A stretch of 12,564 nucleotides of DNA, taken from assembly GCA_017452405.1 (NCBI GenBank), contig JAFTMM010000077.1, forward strand, positions 1-12,564, read 5' to 3'. Every line of letters starts with the position of its first letter. The first letter of the stretch is position 1. The notes beneath the pieces were generated by a model, which was not told the origin of the DNA, searched no databases, and saw nothing but the letters and a program-made list of their open reading frames with translations. This stretch comes from Clostridia bacterium (GTDB lineage Bacteria > Bacillota > Clostridia > Christensenellales > Pumilibacteraceae). Positions 6,954 to 12,564 of this stretch are shown in pieces. Position numbers and translations under genes: made by a program.

Positions 6954-7554
6954 AAGGATTGTTGTTCTTTTCAAAAAACAGCGTCGTTTTATCTCCATGA
7001 CCTGGATAAACGTCATAATCTCCATCGAGCGCAAAAAGTTTCTTTAACGAGTTAAACAAATCTCGTCCATTACCCGTCGGCAAATCGGTTCGTCCCACAC
7101 TCATAAAAAACAGCGTATCTCCACTGAATATAATTCTCTCGGACAAGTAACAAACTCCACCCGCAGTATGCCCGGGAGTGTGCATGACCTTAAACGTCAT
7201 TCCGCATTCATTAATAAGATCACCGTCGTTAAGAACAACGTCAACGTCAAACGGACAAAATCTAACGCCCATACTGCCCGAAATTCCGAAATCATTTCGT
7301 GACATATGCACGTCTAAATGGTGCAAATACACCTTTGCGCCGTCACGAGCAAATTGCGCTACGGCGTTAGTATGGTCAAAATGCGCGTGAGTCAATAGCA
7401 GGGCTTTCGCTGTCAGTCCTTTGCTATCAAGCATAGCTTTGATCTTAGTATAGTTATCTCCTGGATCGATCAAAACAGCGTCGTTTCTATACGGCATATT
7501 CAGTATATAGCAGTTCGTACCGAGAAAGCCTACGGCAAGTCTGGTTATTATCAT
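6946..7554 (-). CDS. MBL-fold metallohydrolase (glyoxalase II-like, YqgX type)
   Basis: A 202-residue single-domain metallo-beta-lactamase-fold hydrolase, the normal length for this short glyoxalase II-like group. The two-metal site looks complete: T-H56-A-H58-F-D60-H61, H129 in HTPGH, D146 in SGDTLF, and H186 in PGHG. The segment SVGRTDLPTGN (152-162) between the last two motifs is also typical. The ATG (7554-7552) overlaps the relA TGA as ATGA, and the 3' end overlaps hemZ, so it is the middle cistron of a tightly coupled operon. Its substrate cannot be told from sequence; glutathione-independent thioester hydrolysis is only a guess from the family. Confidence 0.93.
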   Translation of the reverse strand: MIITRLAVGFLGTNCYILNMPYRNDAVLIDPGDNYTKIKAMLDSKGLTAKALLLTHAHFDHTNAVAQFARDGAKVYLHHLDVHMSRNDFGISGSMGVRFCPFDVDVVLNDGDLINECGMTFKVMHTPGHTAGGVCYLSERIIFSGDTLFFMSVGRTDLPTGNGRDLFNSLKKLFALDGDYDVYPGHGDKTTLFFEKNNNPYV

Positions 7555-9692
7555 ACGCCCGAACTCCTGTAAACTTTTCTTACCGGTCCGAGCTGTTGTA
7601 ATTTACGCATTAAAACGTCTATCTCTCCAATATCGCTTACGTTGACACCAATTATGAGAGTAGCCATGTCATTTTTGTCTACTCTACCGTTTATAGAATT
7701 TAACGAGAGTTTAAGCTCTGAAATAACGGTAGATACGTCTACTATCAAATTTTGCTTATTATTTGCAAGAATCTGGAGAGATACAACGAACGTATTGTCA
7801 GTTTTTCCGCCCCAGGAAGCATCAATTAATTTCTTTTGATCAACGTACTTAATATTCGGACATTCTTTGCGGTGAACGGTTACTCCTCTTCCGTTGGAGA
7901 CGTAACCGATTATATTATCACCGGGAACGGGATTACAGCATTTTGCTATATGACAAAGCATGTCGGGTTCGCCGTTAATAAGCACACCGCCCACATCTTT
8001 ACGTTTATGTGACGTAGCGCTTTTTAAAGGCAAGTTTGCCTTCTGTTCACGTCGATAGAAATCGATGAGTTTGGGCAAAATCTGATGGACGGAATAACCG
8101 CCGTAGCCAATAGAAGCGTACAAGTCGTCTAACGAAGAAATGGAATACCTGTGCATAACGATATCCAGCCATTCAGGTTTCATAAGCGTAGAGAGCGCAA
8201 AACCGAGGCGTTTGGCTTCAAGATCCAACATCTCTCTGCCTTTATGGATATTATCTTCTTTCATTTCCTTCTTAAACCACGCGCGGATTTTCGTTCTTGC
8301 CTGCGTAGTTTTAACAACGCGAAGCCAATCACGACTTGGTCCTTTAGCGTTGTTAGAAGTAATTATTTCAACGTAATCACCCGTTTCAAGTTTAGTTTCC
8401 AAAGGAACTATTCGGCTATTAATTTTTGCGCCTATACAGCGATTTCCTATTTCACTGTGAACGCTATATGCAAAGTCAATGGGCGTTGAGCCTGTCGGTA
8501 ATGGAACTACGTCACCTTTGGGAGTAAAAATAAATACCTGACCTTCGTATAAGTCTACTTTAAGAGACTCGTAAAGTTCCTGCGGGTCTGCGGCTTCGCC
8601 CTGCGCGTCCATTACGCCCCGAAGCCATTGCAATCTATCCTCGCCGTCATTTACCGCCGAATTTCCAGTATGCTCCTTATATTTCCAATGCGCCGCTATA
8701 CCGAACTCGGCTATTCGGTGCATTTCGTACGTTCTAATCTGTATTTCAAAAGGAGTACCGTAATTCGTCATGACGGTAGTGTGCAAAGACTGGTAGTTAT
8801 TAGGCTTAGGTACGGCTATATAGTCTTTAAATCTGCCAGGTATAGGTTTCCAATGCGAATGAATAAGACCGAGAACTTCATAGCAAGATTCAACGTTTTC
8901 AACGATTATACGGACTGCCGTTAAATCGTAAATCTGCTCGAAAGTCTTATGCTTTTCGGTCATTTTCTTATAAATGCTATAAAAGTGCTTAGGTCTGCCA
9001 CTTACTTCACCAACGATTTTGTGCTCTTTCATTAAGTCACGAAGGGTTTCACAAAGTTTATCTACAATCTCTTGGCGTTCTTTTCGTTTAAGCGACACTT
9101 CCTTAACCAAAGAGTCGTACGCATTTGGATGCAGAACTTTAAGACAAATATCCTCCATTTCGCATTTAATGTAACTTAAACCGAGTCTAGAAGCAAGTCT
9201 TGCATAAATCTCCAACGTTTCGTTTGCAAGCGCAGTTTGACGCTCAATCGACAGCGGTTCTACCGTTCGCATATTATGAAGTCTATCCGCAAGCTTAATA
9301 ATAAGCACTCGAATATCCTTAGCCATTGCAAAGAACATACGGCGGAAATTTTCAGCCTGCTCCTGCGCTTTTGAAGTAAACGATATTTTTTTAAGTTTCG
9401 TAACGCCTAAAACGAGTTCGGCAATCGTATCTCCGAAGCGTTTTTTAATATCTTCTTCGGTAGCGTCGGTATCTTCAATCGTATCGTGAAGAAGCGCTGC
9501 GCATATGGAGCTGTAATCCATGCCGAGATCAAGCAAAATGTTAGCAACCGCTATAGGATGAATAATATACGGCTCGCCTGAAACACGACGTTGGTCGCCG
9601 TGTTTTATAGTCGCATATTCCAGAACTTCGGATATAGTCTGCAACTGCGACGCAGGGAAAATTAATTGACATCTTGCAAGAAGTCTTTGCAT
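7551..9692 (-). CDS. relA: Bifunctional (p)ppGpp synthetase/hydrolase, long RelA/SpoT homologue
   Basis: At 713 residues this is a full-length Rel. It makes and degrades the alarmone (p)ppGpp when uncharged tRNA reaches the ribosome. The hydrolase HD domain looks active: H45, H69-D70 in LLHDTIEDT, and D136, matching the Mn ligands H53, H77, D78 and D144 of the Streptococcus Rel at a constant offset of 8. The synthetase domain (about 230-340) has GRPKHFYSIYKKM and R287-F-K-D290, the RxKD form of bifunctional enzymes rather than the ExDD form of synthetase-only RelA. Then come TGS (about 383-446), a helical region, a Cys motif (C580, C585, C586, C611) and a C-terminal ACT domain (about 636-713). 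GAGG lies 7 nt before the ATG and overlaps the recJ stop, a 9-nt gap. The gene overlaps the hydrolase start by 4 nt. Confidence 0.97.
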   Translation of the reverse strand: MQRLLARCQLIFPASQLQTISEVLEYATIKHGDQRRVSGEPYIIHPIAVANILLDLGMDYSSICAALLHDTIEDTDATEEDIKKRFGDTIAELVLGVTKLKKISFTSKAQEQAENFRRMFFAMAKDIRVLIIKLADRLHNMRTVEPLSIERQTALANETLEIYARLASRLGLSYIKCEMEDICLKVLHPNAYDSLVKEVSLKRKERQEIVDKLCETLRDLMKEHKIVGEVSGRPKHFYSIYKKMTEKHKTFEQIYDLTAVRIIVENVESCYEVLGLIHSHWKPIPGRFKDYIAVPKPNNYQSLHTTVMTNYGTPFEIQIRTYEMHRIAEFGIAAHWKYKEHTGNSAVNDGEDRLQWLRGVMDAQGEAADPQELYESLKVDLYEGQVFIFTPKGDVVPLPTGSTPIDFAYSVHSEIGNRCIGAKINSRIVPLETKLETGDYVEIITSNNAKGPSRDWLRVVKTTQARTKIRAWFKKEMKEDNIHKGREMLDLEAKRLGFALSTLMKPEWLDIVMHRYSISSLDDLYASIGYGGYSVHQILPKLIDFYRREQKANLPLKSATSHKRKDVGGVLINGEPDMLCHIAKCCNPVPGDNIIGYVSNGRGVTVHRKECPNIKYVDQKKLIDASWGGKTDNTFVVSLQILANNKQNLIVDVSTVISELKLSLNSINGRVDKNDMATLIIGVNVSDIGEIDVLMRKLQQLGPVRKVYRSSGV

Positions 9693-9701
9693 CTCAATAC
9701 C

Positions 9702-12050
9702 TCATTTATTAAGTTCGACCAATCTGCTATATAAAGAAGAAAGGTTAAGAGATTTATGAACGTCTTTATTAATACTTAATTTGTTGTTATTCAAAGAAAT
9801 GAAACCGAGTTCCGCAAACACGGCAAAACATACCACGAACTGATTTGCATTCAGCCCTTCACAAAGAGTAGACAACCGTTTAAAATAAACGATTAAGTTA
9901 TTATTAACTGCCTCTGTGTTGTTAACAATAGCCGAATAGTATTTGGCGAAAACAGTTCTGTCACTCACTATGCCTGTAAAAATTCTATTAGATTTGGTTT
10001 TAGGCACGTAAATCTTCGCATTTGTACGCTTAACCAAATATGACAAAACTCCGTCGGATGGAACGTCGTCAACAAAAACTATTCGCGAATAATTTCCAAG
10101 ACGCATGTTATCGTCAAAGGACGGAGATACGACGATTCCGGAATAATTATTCTTTTCCGACTTAAACATATAATCGTGTGTAATAAAATTCGGACAATTA
10201 TGCGCCGTCACGCGATTATACGAGCATCTATCGGCGCACACGAAAAGCGTACCGTAAATAGTGTCGGGCATTAGATTGCAAAGCTCGTCTTCCTCATATT
10301 CAATCACTTCGGGCATTTTTTCTTTTGCAAGAAGCAATGAAGAAAGATAATTTGCCAAAGCGTACGTATCGTTTATATAAAGCTCGGACGGGCTTACGCC
10401 TCTAACGTAACCGGAAACTCCTCCGTTTAATCCCTCGGTAAGTTCAAGCGCAATTTCTTTTTTACCGTCACCCATGAGATTGTGGTTTCTTGTAAAAAAG
10501 TTAAACGCATACGTTTGAAGTTTGCCTACGTGAACGGACGTGTGCTGTGGATTTTTACACGGCGCTATACGCACGGAATCAGTAGTGATCTTCAATATAG
10601 GCTTTGAATTGCTATTACCCGTGGGCTCAATCAAAGCCATTGAATCGAGAAAACTTTTGTCACATTCCCTTACGTCAACCTCTAGGTCGTAACCAACGGT
10701 CGGCAAGAAATACTCCTGTGGCTGGGCTGACATATATTCGTTGACCCTTTTCTTAAACGCCGGAATATTATCTTCATAAAGTGAAAAGCCTGCCGCGCCA
10801 CTATGTCCGCCATATTCAATCAACAAGTCAGAACAATACGTAAGCGCGTCAAATATATTTATCCCCTGTATTCCTCTTGCCGTGCCTTTATACACGCCTT
10901 CTTCGTTGCGATCAACGAGAATAAACGTCGGTCTGTTATAATCCCCAGAAAATCTCGCGGCAGCAATACCCGTAACGCCTTTCGCCCATTCGGGATTGCT
11001 CAAAATAATAGCTCGGTTGTTAACAATATCCTCATAAGCCAAATCAATTTCCGCTTCATTGTAAATTTCGTCGCATACTTCTTTACGTTTAACGTTGTCC
11101 GTTTCAATTTCTGCTATTATCTCATTGATGCGATTAACGTCGGTAGTGGTCAGAAGCTCAAAAGCTCTGTAAGCGTCACCCATTCTGCCTGCCGCATTAA
11201 TGCGTGGCGCTATCTTATATGCAATATCTGAAGACGTCACGTTCCCGCTTAATCCCTGCGACTTTAAGAGCATTCTCAAACCAAAATTATTGTTGCCACT
11301 TGCGATTTTTTTAAGTCCAAGTTGCGTAATAAGACGATTTTCGTTGAGAAGTGGTACGAGATCGGCTATAGTTGCTACGGCAGCAAGATCGAGAAAGTCA
11401 TGATACGAATCGTCACCACATAAAGCCTGTACGAGTTTTAAAGCCACGCCAGCGCCACAAAGATATTTGTCAGGATAATCGTCTCCCGGCTGTTTGGGAT
11501 TAACTACTATACAATCGGGAATTCGCGCGCTGGGTTCGTGATGGTCGGTAACGATAACGTCTACACCCAAGTCTTTAGCGTGTTCCACTTCATCGATACC
11601 TGAAATACCACAATCACAAGTGAGTATTACGTCGGGATAAAATTCTTCAACGATTTTTTCAATGCTCGATACGTTAAGACCGTAACCGTCACTTTCGCGA
11701 TTGGGTATATGAACCATAACGTCCGAATTTATTGATTTAAAATATAACGCAAGTATTGCAGAAGAACACACGCCGTCTGCATCATAATCACCGTATACTA
11801 CGATTTTTTCACCGTTTTTGACCGCAAATTGTAAACGATCAACTGCCTGTTTCATACCTTTCATTAGGAAAGGATCGTTCAGATTTTTTACGTCAGCAGT
11901 CAAAAAGCGAATTATTTCTTCTTCGGTGTTAATACCGCGCGAAAATAACAGCTCCGTGATACGAGGATGAAGCCGTAATTTTTCAGACAGCTGTTTAATT
12001 TTCATACCGTCATATAAAACGTCGTTTTTTTTCTTAATACTTACGTTCAT
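9702..12050 (-). CDS. recJ: Single-stranded-DNA exonuclease RecJ (long, Bacillus-type)
   Basis: RecJ degrades single-stranded DNA 5' to 3' in recombination and repair. At 782 residues it has the Bacillus-type C-terminal extension. The DHH phosphoesterase motifs are intact: GDYDADG (87-93), D146 in TCDCG, DHH at 169-171, and ATIADLVPL with D230. GRMGDA and, in the DHHA1 part, GGHSGAAGF follow. The last roughly 200 residues fit the RecJ C-terminal domain and are less conserved. The ATG at 12050-12048 gives the expected N-terminus, but the only SD-like sequence (AGGAGG, 12072-12067) is 16 nt away and paired inside a terminator hairpin. The internal Met16 is an alternative start, with no clear SD. 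It is the first gene of the run recJ-relA-MBL-hemZ. Confidence 0.96.
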   Translation of the reverse strand: MNVSIKKKNDVLYDGMKIKQLSEKLRLHPRITELLFSRGINTEEEIIRFLTADVKNLNDPFLMKGMKQAVDRLQFAVKNGEKIVVYGDYDADGVCSSAILALYFKSINSDVMVHIPNRESDGYGLNVSSIEKIVEEFYPDVILTCDCGISGIDEVEHAKDLGVDVIVTDHHEPSARIPDCIVVNPKQPGDDYPDKYLCGAGVALKLVQALCGDDSYHDFLDLAAVATIADLVPLLNENRLITQLGLKKIASGNNNFGLRMLLKSQGLSGNVTSSDIAYKIAPRINAAGRMGDAYRAFELLTTTDVNRINEIIAEIETDNVKRKEVCDEIYNEAEIDLAYEDIVNNRAIILSNPEWAKGVTGIAAARFSGDYNRPTFILVDRNEEGVYKGTARGIQGINIFDALTYCSDLLIEYGGHSGAAGFSLYEDNIPAFKKRVNEYMSAQPQEYFLPTVGYDLEVDVRECDKSFLDSMALIEPTGNSNSKPILKITTDSVRIAPCKNPQHTSVHVGKLQTYAFNFFTRNHNLMGDGKKEIALELTEGLNGGVSGYVRGVSPSELYINDTYALANYLSSLLLAKEKMPEVIEYEEDELCNLMPDTIYGTLFVCADRCSYNRVTAHNCPNFITHDYMFKSEKNNYSGIVVSPSFDDNMRLGNYSRIVFVDDVPSDGVLSYLVKRTNAKIYVPKTKSNRIFTGIVSDRTVFAKYYSAIVNNTEAVNNNLIVYFKRLSTLCEGLNANQFVVCFAVFAELGFISLNNNKLSINKDVHKSLNLSSLYSRLVELNK

Positions 12051-12054
12051 TTTT

Positions 12055-12094
12055 AAAAAACAAAAGCCTCCTGTGGTAAAGACAGAAGGCTTTT
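12055..12094 (-). terminator. Intrinsic terminator after secF, ending at the recJ start
   Basis: On the minus strand AAAAGCCTTCTGT (12094-12082) pairs with ACAGGAGGCTTTT (12074-12062), 13 bp with one G-U pair and a 7-nt loop. GTTTTTT follows. This is a strong Rho-independent terminator. Its U run ends 4 nt before the recJ ATG, and its 3' arm contains the AGGAGG that would otherwise serve recJ. It may act as an attenuator rather than a full stop. Confidence 0.85.
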
Positions 12095-12102
12095 ACTTAT
12101 CA

Positions 12103-12165
12103 ATTACCGTTTTCGGTTTCGGAAGACGTATCTTCACCTTCCGTGCTTATTTGTTCCGTAATCGG
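12103..12165 (-). other. In-frame 21-codon continuation downstream of the secF stop codon
   Basis: Immediately after the TAA at 12168-12166 the same frame stays open for 21 codons, reading PITEQISTEGEDTSSETENGN. It ends at tandem stops TGA TAA (12102-12097) just before the terminator. Its composition (Glu, Thr, Ser rich) matches the acidic tail before the stop. It looks like the original end of SecF, separated by one nonsense codon, though readthrough or a sequencing error are possible. Confidence 0.55.
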
Positions 12166-12564
12166 TTAATTTGTTTCTGCTTCTTCCGCAGTTTGCTCGT
12201 CTGCAGGAACAATTTCGGTTTCAGCAGTTTCTTCGACTATTTCCGATTGTTCTTCCTTAACTTCGTTAGACTCTATTTCAGCTTTTGCCGTCGTATCTCC
12301 GTCCATACCGTCAAAGAAATCGTCTTTCTTTGCTTCAACAGCGGGAGCTATGGTTTCAACAGCGGGAGCTTTCTTTATCAACTTAGTTTTCCAAATTGCC
12401 CAGATTGTAGGCGCAAGGAACATTGAAGAGAACGTACCGGCTATAAGACCTGCAATAAGAGGTAAGCAGAAGGTAATCAAGTCACCTACTCCGACAATCG
12501 CGGATACGATAGCTACCATAAGTACGGTTACGAAAGTCGTTCCGGTCGTGTTAATCGAACGAAC
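12166..12564 (-). CDS. secF: Protein translocase subunit SecF, C-terminal end (partial)
   Basis: Only the last 132 residues are in the window; the 5' end lies beyond the right edge. SecF, with SecD, uses the proton motive force to help secreted proteins leave the SecYEG channel. The visible part starts with RSINTTGTTFVTVLM, the conserved SecF segment, then two membrane helices with FCLPLIAGLIAGTFSSMFLAP, matching the family's last helices. An acidic tail of roughly 70 residues follows (Glu, Ala, Asp, Thr rich), with a short tandem repeat, APAVETI then APAVEA. That repeat is a 16-bp perfect direct repeat at 12334-12349 and 12355-12370, offset 21 nt. Whether SecD is separate or fused cannot be seen. 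The frame continues past the TAA. secF followed by recJ is a familiar clostridial order. Confidence 0.9.
   Translation of the reverse strand, partial: VRSINTTGTTFVTVLMVAIVSAIVGVGDLITFCLPLIAGLIAGTFSSMFLAPTIWAIWKTKLIKKAPAVETIAPAVEAKKDDFFDGMDGDTTAKAEIESNEVKEEQSEIVEETAETEIVPADEQTAEEAETN

Noticed and set aside
6954..7034. A 27-codon N-terminal extension of HemZ
   Set aside because: It lies wholly inside the MBL hydrolase gene in another frame, its sequence (MRSMEIMTFIQVMEIK) does not look like the HemZ N-terminus, and the ATG at 6953 gives the tight overlap seen elsewhere in the operon.
12334..12370. A possible repeat array or CRISPR-like element in the secF tail
   Set aside because: There are only two 16-bp copies, in frame and 21 nt apart, encoding APAVE twice. 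This is a small coding duplication in a low-complexity tail.

Overview
The window reads as core chromosome from a low-GC, monoderm bacterium, most likely a member of the Clostridia (Bacillota). The evidence is gene content and order: two neighbourhoods typical of that group lie end to end, secF-recJ-relA-MBL hydrolase-hemZ and rpsO-pnp-polysaccharide deacetylase-M16 peptidase-ftsK/spoIIIE. Every gene is on the minus strand, so transcription runs from high to low coordinates. I see no tRNA, rRNA, insertion sequence, phage gene or CRISPR array. No gene-free stretch reaches 300 bases; the longest is about 150.

Right part (12564 down to about 5560): the C-terminal end of SecF, a terminator hairpin, then recJ, relA, an MBL-fold hydrolase and hemZ. 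The last four are tightly packed (9-nt gap, 4-nt overlap, 8-nt overlap) and look like one operon covering DNA repair, the stringent response, a glyoxalase II-like hydrolase and a HemZ-type radical-SAM enzyme. The terminator sits almost on the recJ start, so the operon has no obvious promoter of its own. apt, dtd and hisS-aspS, which I recall as common in this neighbourhood, are absent.

Middle part (about 5560 to 2040): a strong sigma-A-like promoter, a leader that can fold into a hairpin, rpsO (S15), a terminator, pnp (PNPase), and a degenerate polysaccharide deacetylase of the PdaB/YlxY type. The Shine-Dalgarno (SD) sequence of the deacetylase is buried in a 14-bp perfect hairpin. The PNPase carries a charged insertion of roughly 34 residues inside its S1 domain.

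Left part (about 2040 to 1): an M16 zinc peptidase whose stop codon runs into a strong terminator, then a near-consensus promoter and the membrane domain of FtsK/SpoIIIE, starting at TTG and cut by the window edge.

No new multi-gene system is visible; this is mostly housekeeping DNA. The points worth a second look are small: an in-frame 21-codon continuation after the SecF stop, the PNPase S1 insertion, two intergenic hairpins that contain the SD-like sequence of the next gene, the degenerate deacetylase active site and the rpsO leader.
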